Source: Defluviimonas sp. SAOS-178_SWC (GTDB lineage: Bacteria; Pseudomonadota; Alphaproteobacteria; Rhodobacterales; Rhodobacteraceae). Taken from it: DNA of 64,000 nt. Every line of letters begins with the position of its first letter. Position 1 is the first letter of the stretch. Under the pieces are notes generated by a model. It was not told the origin of the DNA and ran no database searches. It saw only the letters and a program-made list of their open reading frames with translations. Positions 17,271 to 23,884 of this stretch are shown here, in pieces. The stretch lies in the NCBI RefSeq assembly GCF_039830135.1, contig NZ_CP156080.1, positions 1 through 64,000 of the forward strand, read 5' to 3'. Both the position numbers and the translations under genes were made by a program.

Positions 17271-18082
17271 GGGCGCTTGCCATCGTACTGCTCGGGATTG
17301 TCACACCCTCTGCGGTCTTGGCGGCATCGGGAAAGCTCGATGCCGAAGTCGCCTACGAGGAAAGCCAGGCCGCGATCGGCAACCAGACCGCCGATCACGT
17401 CTTCACCGACCACCGCGGCCGGACGCTTGCGCTTGCGGACCTGCGCGGAAAGCCGGTGGTCGTGGCGCTTGTCTTCACCAGTTGCGCCACCGTTTGCCCG
17501 CTGACGACGGACCATCTCCGCGACGCGATAGTGGCCGCGCAGAAGGCCGTCGGCGGCGACGCCTTCACGACCCTGACCTTCGGGTTCGATGCCTCGGGCG
17601 ACCGGCCGGCGCAGCTTGCGGGCTTCGCCGGCACACACCGGCTGCTCGAGGTGCCAAACTGGCTGATCGCAAGCGCCGATCCGGCCACGACGGAGGCCTT
17701 CCTGAGCGAACTCGGCTTTTCGTTCCGCACGGCGGCCGGCGGTTTCGACCATGTCACCCAGACCACGATCCTCGACGCCGGGGGCCGCGTCTATCGGCAG
17801 GTCTATGGTGATACCTTCCCCTTGCCCGTGCTGATGGAGCCGCTGAAGGAGCTTGCGCTCGGCACGGTTACCCGCTCGGTGGCGCCGGCCGATCTGTGGG
17901 ACCGCGTCGCCTTCCTCTGCACCGTCTACAACCCGCTGACCGGCGCCTACCGCTTCGACTACGGCATCTTCTTCGGCATCTTTTTCGGGGCCGTATCGCT
18001 GATCCTGACAGGGTTCGTCATCGTCCGGCTCTGGCTCGAGCGGCGGCGCGCGCTGAAGACCTCGCAAAGCGGGACGGCATGA
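17258..18082 (+). CDS. SCO1/SenC-family copper chaperone
   Basis: A 274-residue thioredoxin-fold protein that would metallate or reduce the CuA site of subunit II. An N-terminal signal or anchor (ALAIVLLGIVTPSAVLA) precedes the copper motif Cys76-x3-Cys80 (TSCATVC) and the partner His165 (GGFDHVTQT). Unusually for SCO it has a C-terminal membrane helix (FGIFFGAVSLILTGFVIVRL, about 240-260). The start ATG overlaps the end of ctaB by 13 nt, and its stop overlaps the next start, so it is translationally coupled in the operon. Confidence 0.9.
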   Translation: MAPLRALAIVLLGIVTPSAVLAASGKLDAEVAYEESQAAIGNQTADHVFTDHRGRTLALADLRGKPVVVALVFTSCATVCPLTTDHLRDAIVAAQKAVGGDAFTTLTFGFDASGDRPAQLAGFAGTHRLLEVPNWLIASADPATTEAFLSELGFSFRTAAGGFDHVTQTTILDAGGRVYRQVYGDTFPLPVLMEPLKELALGTVTRSVAPADLWDRVAFLCTVYNPLTGAYRFDYGIFFGIFFGAVSLILTGFVIVRLWLERRRALKTSQSGTA

Positions 18083-19662
18083 TGCGGGACATCTTGCGGC
18101 GCGGCTTCGACCGGGTCGAGCGCGGGCTCGACCGGCTGTTCGGCGCCGACTGGAACCCGCTCGGGCAGCTTGGCCCGCTGGGCTGGTTCCTGTTCTGGAT
18201 CGTCGCCGCCACCGGCATCTACCTTTTCATCTTCTTCGACACCGGGGTTACGGCCGCCTACGACTCGGTCGCCTGGCTCAGCCGCGATCACTGGTGGCAT
18301 GCCGGGCTGGCCCGCAGCCTGCACCGCTATGCCTCGGACATGATGGTGGTGGTGATGTTCGTCCACCTCGTGCGCGAATGGGCGATGGACCGCTACCGCG
18401 GCAAGCGCTGGTTTTCCTGGGTCTCCGGCGTGCCGCTGATCTGGTTCGTCTACCTGTCGGGCATCACCGGCTACTGGCTGATCTGGGACAAGCTGGCGCA
18501 ATACGTGGCGCTGACCACGACCGAGCTTCTCGACAGCCTCGGCATCTTCGCCGAGCCCATCGCGCGCAACTTCCTTGCCCCCGACACGCTCTCGGGGCGG
18601 TTCTTCACGCTGATGGTGTTCCTGCACATCGCGATCCCGCTGCTGCTGCTCCTGCTGATGTGGATCCACATCCAGCGCATCACCGAGGCCCGAACGTCGC
18701 CGCCGCGCGGCCTGGCCCTGATCACGTTGGTCGGGCTCGTCTTTGCGTCCCTTGCGCTGCCCGCCAATCTCGAAGCGCCGGCCGATCTGGCCACCGTGCC
18801 GCAGCGGGTCGGGCTCGACTGGTTCGTCCTGTCGCTCTACCCGGTGATCGAGAGCGTTCCACCCGGCGTGATCTGGGCGGGCGTCCTCGTCTTTACCGTG
18901 CTGCTGGTCGGGCTGCCCTGGATGCCGCCCCGGCGTGAAAGCGGCGCGGCGCAGGTGTTTCTCGATTTCTGCAACGGCTGCACGCGCTGCGCCGAGGACT
19001 GCCCCTATGCCGCGATCACGATGGTGCCCCGGACCGACGATCTGCCCTTCAGCCACCAGGCCGAGGTCGACCCCGCGCGCTGCGTCGCCTGCGGCATCTG
19101 CATGGGTTCGTGCCCGTCGTCGTCCCCGTTCCGCCGCTCGGGCGATCTCGTCACCGGCATCGACCTGCCCGAACGACCGCTTGCCACGCTGCGGGCCGAG
19201 GTGATCGAGGCAGGCGCGGCACTTTCGGGGCCGGGGCGCGTGCTGACGCTGGGTTGCGCCCATGCGGCAAGCGCAACGCCCGTGCCGGGGCGGGTGGTGC
19301 TGCCGTGCGTGGCGATGGCGCCGCCCGCGCTCATCGACTTCATCATCTCGCGCGGGCTGGCCGACGGTGTCGCGGTCGCCGGTTGCGCGGCCCGCGATTG
19401 CTACAACCGGCTCGGCATGGCCTGGACCGAGGCCCGTTTCTCCCGCGAGCGCGATCCGCAGCTGCGCCGTCGGGTGCCGCGCGAGCGCCTCCTGACCGTC
19501 TGGGCGGGGCCGAGCGAGGGTGCGCGGCTTGCAGAGGAACTCGCAGCCTTCGGCAATCGTCTCTCTTCCCTCGGGCCCTACGAGAATATCCGCCCGATAG
19601 ATGCGGACGAGGTCGCGCATGCCGAAGCGACAGCGCGGCGGGCGGGGGGTGCGGGACAATGA
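18079..19662 (+). CDS. Cytochrome b / 2[4Fe-4S] / FlpD-like fusion
   Basis: A 527-residue fusion with three parts. Residues 1-285 are a cytochrome b/b6 N-terminal domain with two di-heme helices: His82 and His96, His183 and His197, each 14 apart and both pairs spaced by 101. Residues 290-350 are a ferredoxin domain with CNGCTRCAEDCP and CVACGICMGSCP clusters. Residues 385-500 resemble the MvhD/FlpD hydrogenase iron-sulfur subunit (conserved Cys410, Cys436, Cys441 in GCAARDCYN). It could exchange electrons between quinone, a cytoplasmic carrier and the reductase. Start and stop overlap neighbours by ATGA. The architecture in a heme-copper operon is not one I know as characterised. Confidence 0.85.
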   Translation: MMRDILRRGFDRVERGLDRLFGADWNPLGQLGPLGWFLFWIVAATGIYLFIFFDTGVTAAYDSVAWLSRDHWWHAGLARSLHRYASDMMVVVMFVHLVREWAMDRYRGKRWFSWVSGVPLIWFVYLSGITGYWLIWDKLAQYVALTTTELLDSLGIFAEPIARNFLAPDTLSGRFFTLMVFLHIAIPLLLLLLMWIHIQRITEARTSPPRGLALITLVGLVFASLALPANLEAPADLATVPQRVGLDWFVLSLYPVIESVPPGVIWAGVLVFTVLLVGLPWMPPRRESGAAQVFLDFCNGCTRCAEDCPYAAITMVPRTDDLPFSHQAEVDPARCVACGICMGSCPSSSPFRRSGDLVTGIDLPERPLATLRAEVIEAGAALSGPGRVLTLGCAHAASATPVPGRVVLPCVAMAPPALIDFIISRGLADGVAVAGCAARDCYNRLGMAWTEARFSRERDPQLRRRVPRERLLTVWAGPSEGARLAEELAAFGNRLSSLGPYENIRPIDADEVAHAEATARRAGGAGQ

Positions 19663-20177
19663 GGATCGGCATCGACTGGCGCCGCCGCTGGCGGCATCTT
19701 GCGACGGGCAGCGCCGCGATGATCGCGCTGATGCTCGGCGTTGCGCGGCTCTCTGCCTGGCCCGAGTGGCAGAGTCTGGGCGAGAGCGACGCGCTGCTGC
19801 GGCTTAGTTTCGCCCATAGCGGCGCCCGCAACTGCCGCGCCCGCACGGATGAGGAGCTGGCCGCCCTGCCGCGCAACATGCGGACGGCCGAGGTTTGCGA
19901 CAGGCGCCGCGCCCCGGTGGAGATCGAATTCGATCTCGACGGGCAGACGGTCTTTGCCGCAGCCCTGGCGCCAAGCGGGCTTTCCGGCAGCGGCCCATCG
20001 CGGCTCTACCGGCGCTTCGTCGTGTCGGCGGGCGATCACCGGGTCGCGGTGCGGATGCGCGACGATCCGGCGGCGGCAGGTTTCACCCAGCAAGCCGCCT
20101 TCGATCTCAAGCTCGACCCGGCCGACAGCGTCGCCATCGACTTCGACGCCACGGCCGGCCGGTTCTACCTGCACTGA
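19659..20177 (+). CDS. Uncharacterised membrane-anchored protein
   Basis: A 172-residue protein I do not recognise. One N-terminal membrane helix (GSAAMIALMLGVARLSAW) anchors a beta-rich domain with two Cys (NCRAR, EVCDRR). Its ATG overlaps the stop of the cytochrome b fusion, so it belongs to the operon and probably assists that protein. Repeated beta-strand pattern around DHRVAVRMRDD suggests a small sandwich domain facing the periplasm. Confidence 0.7.
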   Translation: MRIGIDWRRRWRHLATGSAAMIALMLGVARLSAWPEWQSLGESDALLRLSFAHSGARNCRARTDEELAALPRNMRTAEVCDRRRAPVEIEFDLDGQTVFAAALAPSGLSGSGPSRLYRRFVVSAGDHRVAVRMRDDPAAAGFTQQAAFDLKLDPADSVAIDFDATAGRFYLH

Positions 20178-20193
20178 GCGGAAGGAAAGACCC

Positions 20194-20598
20194 ATGGCCC
20201 CGATCGCATGGAAACCCCAATACAGTGTCGGCGATCCCGCCGTCGATCACGAACACCGGGAACTCGTGGACCTGGTCAACACCGCCGCGGCCGCGATCCT
20301 CGATGGCCGGCCCGACGCGGACATCGAGCGCTGTCTCGGCGATCTGATGCGCGCCATCACGGCCCATTTCGCCCATGAGGAAACGCAGATGAAGCGCGCC
20401 GGTTACGCGCAGTACCAGCCGCACAAGGACGATCACGAACGGCTGCTCGATTCCCTGCGGGACATCATGGACAGTGATCCGGCGGACAGGAACGTCACCG
20501 CCGAACGGCTGACGGAGGTGCTTGAAGCCTGGTTCATCGACCACTTCCGCACCCATGACGCCCGTCTGCACCGGCAACTCGGACCGCATGATCACTGA
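20194..20598 (+). CDS. Bacteriohemerythrin
   Basis: A 134-residue hemerythrin with a di-iron, four-helix fold. Ligand motifs are complete: AVDHEHRELVDLVN, HFAHEETQMKRAGY, PHKDDHERLL and WFIDHFRTHDARL. Hemerythrins bind O2 and, in several bacteria, NO; as the last gene of this operon it could deliver or buffer the substrate gas of the reductase. GGAAGGAAAGACCC gives a ribosome site 16 nt after the previous stop. Confidence 0.92.
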   Translation: MAPIAWKPQYSVGDPAVDHEHRELVDLVNTAAAAILDGRPDADIERCLGDLMRAITAHFAHEETQMKRAGYAQYQPHKDDHERLLDSLRDIMDSDPADRNVTAERLTEVLEAWFIDHFRTHDARLHRQLGPHDH

Positions 20599-20644
20599 TC
20601 GCGGCCCGTTGGTCTTGCCGCAAGGTTCAGTGTTGACGGGCACG

Positions 20645-21058
20645 TTATGCCAGATCGTAGCACAAGGGCCGAAGGGCTCGGACGAAAACACGGGCCCCGA
20701 CGGCGATCAATTCATCAGGAAAGTCGAAGTCCGGATTGTGCAGACTCGGGCTGCCGGTGCCGGAGCCGAGCAGGAACATCGCTGATTTGGAGTGGCTCCG
20801 GAACCGCCCGAAATCCTCGGACCTGCGCATGGGCAATTCAGCAATTGCGCGCGGAACGCCCTCTGCCTGCAAGGCATCTTCCAGCCGTCGTGCGGCATCG
20901 GGGTCGTTTTCACAGTGGTGAAATACGTCGTGGTAGGTGACGGCGTGTTTCAAACGCGACCTCGCAGAAGCCTGCGCCACGGCTTGTTCGGCGCGCGCGA
21001 CAAGCGCGGTCATCGCTTCGTCCTTTTCGGCCTTCAGGGCTGTTAGCGGGTCGGACGG
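20645..21058 (-). pseudogene. C-terminal fragment of M20 amidohydrolase
   Basis: The minus-strand frame ends like hippurate-hydrolase-type M20 amidohydrolases (MRRSEDFGRF, KSAMFLLGSG, SLHNPDFDFPDELIAVGARV). About 137 codons remain and homology stops abruptly at about 21058, exactly where a different gene fragment begins. The N-terminal two thirds are missing, so it is a remnant. Confidence 0.75.
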
Positions 21059-21301
21059 TTGTTCGAGGCGGGCCGGATGGCGCCGGAGATGATCTCTGTC
21101 ATCAAGCGCAACAACTACGGCAAGGCGCTCGACATCGCGCGCAAGGCACGCGACATGCACGGCGGCAACGGCATATCGGCGGAATTCGGTGTGATCCGGC
21201 ACATGGTGAACCTTGAGACCGTCAACACCTACAAGGGCACCCACGACGTCCATGCCCTGATCATCGGCCGGGCTCAGACCGGTCTCCAGGCTTTTTTCTG
21301 A
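21059..21301 (+). pseudogene. C-terminal fragment of glutaryl-CoA dehydrogenase
   Basis: About 80 codons match the end of GcdH-type acyl-CoA dehydrogenases ([58 protein letters not shown]). The catalytic and N-terminal regions are absent, and the fragment abuts the oppositely oriented amidohydrolase remnant. Confidence 0.8.
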
Positions 21302-21328
21302 CGGAGCCCCGGAACCGGGAAGGTACGA

Positions 21329-21510
21329 GCGCCGGCCAAGCGCGTGATCGACGACAACGTGAAGGTTCGTGTGAAAGCGGAGGGATCGGGTGTCGATCAC
21401 GCCAAAGTCAAGATATTCGTGAGCCCCTCCGACGACATTGCCGCCGATGAGGCGATCCGACTGAAAGCGGCCGGCAAGCCCGAAGAAACCGTCGCCGCCG
21501 CTGGCCGTCG
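21329..21510 (+). pseudogene. N-terminal fragment of etfB
   Basis: The frame reads AKRVIDDNVKVRVKAEGSGV then VSPSDDIAADEAIRLKAAGK, the start of the electron-transfer-flavoprotein beta subunit (normally MKVLVPVKRVIDYNVKVRVK). The initiating residues are lost and the frame degenerates after about 60 codons. Confidence 0.75.
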
Positions 21511-21650
21511 CCGGGATTGCTGCAAGGATCGTCGAGCATGATCATGACAGGCCAGGGCGCGTCATCGTCGGGCGCCTGCGCCTGCGCCTGCCGCGAGGCG
21601 ATCAGATCCGAAAAGAAGTGGCGTACCGGCCGGGAGATCCGTGACGGGTA

Positions 21651-21965
21651 TCAGCCTTCGGTCACGTCGGTGATCCAGGACCGTGCGGCAACGGCGCGCG
21701 GAAATCCAAGCGGGCCAATTGCCAGGAGCGCGACCTGCTCCATGTCTGCCGCCGACACACCGTCGGCCTCGGCGCGGCGGGCGTGCGAATGTACCGCCCC
21801 TTCGGACCCGGTACCGATCGCCAGGGCCAGCTTGACCAGCCGCCGTTCCCGCGCCGAAAGCGACCCTGCCTTGGCGGTGGCCTCTCCCAGGTTTGTGTAG
21901 GCTGTCCAGACATCGGGGTAGTCCCGCGCGATGTCTCCGGCGCCTCCGGGCAAGTCTTGTGTCAT
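21651..21965 (-). CDS. Carboxymuconolactone decarboxylase-family protein
   Basis: A 104-residue AhpD/CMD-like protein with the block EGAVHSHARRAEADG and HVALLAI-like VALLAIGPLGFPRA. The CxxC of AhpD peroxidase-type members is absent, so thiol peroxidase activity is unlikely; such short CMD proteins have unknown substrates. GGAGG lies 8 nt before the ATG. It stands alone, facing away from the pseudogene patch. Confidence 0.85.
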   Translation of the reverse strand: MTQDLPGGAGDIARDYPDVWTAYTNLGEATAKAGSLSARERRLVKLALAIGTGSEGAVHSHARRAEADGVSAADMEQVALLAIGPLGFPRAVAARSWITDVTEG

Positions 21966-22075
21966 GCTGTGGCCTCCTTCAAGTCTCGGTAGTCAAATCA
22001 GGGTGCGGTGGAACGGTCTTGCATTCAAGGCTCACTTCGCCGTCACCGAAAGGCGGCACCGGGCGCGATCACAAT

Positions 22076-23083
22076 TTAGCCCCCCAGGGCGGACATGTGA
22101 CGCCGCAGGGCAGGGGTGCCGATGCGGTCGGCGTCAAAGCGGTGGCTTTCCGGCTTGGCCGCCAGCGCCGCGCGGATGCAGGACAGGGCGGCGTGGTCCG
22201 ACTGGCGAAAGGCCGCACGCAGATCGACCGAGCCTTCGGCGCCCATGCAGGTGTAGAGCCTGCCCGTGCATGACACCCGAACGCGGTTGCAGAGCGCGCA
22301 GAAATTGCACGACATGGGCGAGATCAGCCCGATACGCCCCCCGGTTTCCGCCACCCGCATGTAGCGGGCCGGTCCGCCCGATCTGTGCCGGTCCGGTATC
22401 AGCGTCCAGCGCCGGGACAGATCGCCGGTCAGATCGCGCAGCGACAGCGCTGTTTCCGCCCGGTCGGTTCCGGTGTCGCCCAGCGGCATTTCCTCGATCA
22501 GCGTCAGGTCCATGCCGCGTGTGTGGGCAAAGTCGATCAGGTCATCGACCTCGGCTTCAAAGGCGCCCCGGCTGGCGACGGCGTTCAGTTTCACGTGCAG
22601 CCCGGCGGCCTGCGCCGCCTCGATCCCCGCCAACACCATACGAATGTCGCCCATCCGGGTGACCGCGCGATAGCGCTCCGGGTCCAGCGTGTCGAGCGAG
22701 ACATTGACCCGCCTGACCCCACAGGCGGCCAATGTTTCGGCATGGCGCGCCAGAAGCGTGCCATTGGTGGTCAGCGTCAGCTCATCCAGATCGCCGCTCT
22801 GCACATGGCGCGACAGATCGCGAAACAGGTCCATCACGTCGCGACGCACGAGGGGTTCGCCGCCGGTCAGGCGCAGCTTGCGCACGCCGTGCCGGATGAA
22901 CAGCGCCGACAGACGGGCGAGTTCCTCGAAATCCAGCACGTCCTTGCGCGGCAGGAAGGTCATCTTTTCGGCCATGCAATAGGTGCAGCGCAGGTCGCAG
23001 CGGTCGGTGATCGACAGACGCAGGTAGGTGACGGTGCGACCGAAGGCGTCCACAAGCGGGGCCGGGTTTGCATCAAGCGGCAT
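22076..23083 (-). CDS. moaA: GTP 3',8-cyclase MoaA
   Basis: A 335-residue radical SAM enzyme for the first step of molybdenum cofactor synthesis. The SAM cluster motif CDLRCTYC and the C-terminal cluster Cys residues (CNFCALCNR, CTGRLYTC) are present, as is the C-terminal Gly-Gly needed for activity (SALGG). I chose the ATG at 23083; it overlaps the upstream DUF2478 gene by 11 nt. As the last gene behind torA-like molybdoenzyme it would boost cofactor supply when the reductase is induced. Confidence 0.95.
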   Translation of the reverse strand: MPLDANPAPLVDAFGRTVTYLRLSITDRCDLRCTYCMAEKMTFLPRKDVLDFEELARLSALFIRHGVRKLRLTGGEPLVRRDVMDLFRDLSRHVQSGDLDELTLTTNGTLLARHAETLAACGVRRVNVSLDTLDPERYRAVTRMGDIRMVLAGIEAAQAAGLHVKLNAVASRGAFEAEVDDLIDFAHTRGMDLTLIEEMPLGDTGTDRAETALSLRDLTGDLSRRWTLIPDRHRSGGPARYMRVAETGGRIGLISPMSCNFCALCNRVRVSCTGRLYTCMGAEGSVDLRAAFRQSDHAALSCIRAALAAKPESHRFDADRIGTPALRRHMSALGG

Positions 23084-23603
23084 GGCGGTTCTCGTGGATA
23101 TGATCCAACCAGTCACAGACTGCCTGCGCCCGCATCGGCAGGGTGCAGGCAATGTCCCCCCCAAAGGCATCCCATGCGTCGGCGTAGGTCGGACGCAGCG
23201 CGGTCAGAACCGGTATGTCGCGGGCGACCGCCGCGCCGATCAGATCGCGAAAGCCGCGGCCTTCGCTTTCGCCTCGGCCGAACCGGTTGAGGATCAGCAG
23301 ATCGGCGCCCTGATCCAGTTCGCGTTCCAGAAACGCCGCGCAATCGGCCAGCGCACCGGGATGCAGGCGGCACCCGCGCGATCCATTGCCCAGCGGTTGC
23401 GAGATGCGGAAAACCCGGTTTGAGCCGATCGTCGTCAGGTCCATGTCCGCGCAGTGGCATTCCCCGGTAGCGAGGCCGCGCGACTGCAGCGCGCCGCGGA
23501 CGCGAAAGCCCCGTTGCGAGAGCCGCGCCGCCACGGTTGCGAGGCAGCCGTCGATATCGCCGGTTTCAAACGGAATGGCCGCGAGAGGAAAGGAAAGGGT
23601 CAT
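23073..23603 (-). CDS. DUF2478 family protein, molybdenum-linked
   Basis: A 176-residue protein resembling DUF2478, a P-loop-like family usually encoded beside molybdenum uptake or cofactor genes. Conserved segments include GDIDGCLATVAARLSQRGFR, GRGESEGRGFRDLI and VPVLTALRPTYADAW. The start at 23603 was chosen over 23681 because it matches the family N-terminus and has GGAGG-like GTGAGGCTCC upstream only at a distance. It lies between a small ORF and moaA in one operon. Exact function is unknown. Confidence 0.75.
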   Translation of the reverse strand: MTLSFPLAAIPFETGDIDGCLATVAARLSQRGFRVRGALQSRGLATGECHCADMDLTTIGSNRVFRISQPLGNGSRGCRLHPGALADCAAFLERELDQGADLLILNRFGRGESEGRGFRDLIGAAVARDIPVLTALRPTYADAWDAFGGDIACTLPMRAQAVCDWLDHIHENRHAA

Positions 23604-23610
23604 CGGAGCC

Positions 23611-23808
23611 TCACGTGCGGAAGGGGCGCGGGCTGGCGCCGCCGCGGACAGGCACGGTGCAGTCGCGCTGCCGTGCGGCATGGTGTCGGGTTGCGGGCTG
23701 GATCTGGGCTAGAGCAATGGCCACGGCCTTTGGAGTGGACATCGGGTCCGACTGGCCGATGCGGGGATCGTCACAGGCGCAGCCCCGGGAATGGAAATCG
23801 CCGTCCAT
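23611..23808 (-). CDS. Small ORF, possible MoeA N-terminal remnant
   Basis: A 65-residue frame with an excellent GGAGGGCACG ribosome site. The N-terminal part (MDGDFHSRGCACDD, then STPKAVAIALAQIQPA) resembles the first residues of MoeA molybdopterin molybdotransferases, but the rest is Arg-rich and unrelated and ends 7 nt before the DUF2478 gene. It may be a decayed moeA start, or a genuine small gene keeping translation of the operon going. Confidence 0.4.
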   Translation of the reverse strand: MDGDFHSRGCACDDPRIGQSDPMSTPKAVAIALAQIQPATRHHAARQRDCTVPVRGGASPRPFRT

Positions 23809-23845
23809 CGTGCCCTCCTGAACTGGCCACGTCGAAAGGAAGCGA

Positions 23846-23875
23846 GGCGCCCGACCACTGGTTGGGCCGGGCGCC
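23846..23875 (-). terminator. G/C-rich stem downstream of reductase gene
   Basis: GGCGCCCG and CGGGCGCC pair across a 14-nt loop just after the reductase stop. On the minus strand the stem is followed by TCGCTTCCTTTC, a weak T-rich stretch, so it could be a partial terminator lowering expression of the cofactor genes. Confidence 0.4.
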
Positions 23876-23884
23876 CGGAACCGA

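Noticed and set aside
20194..20598. Hemerythrin as a lost C-terminal domain of the P1B-5-like ATPase
   Set aside because: The genes are 30 kb apart and belong to different operons; nothing supports a split fusion.
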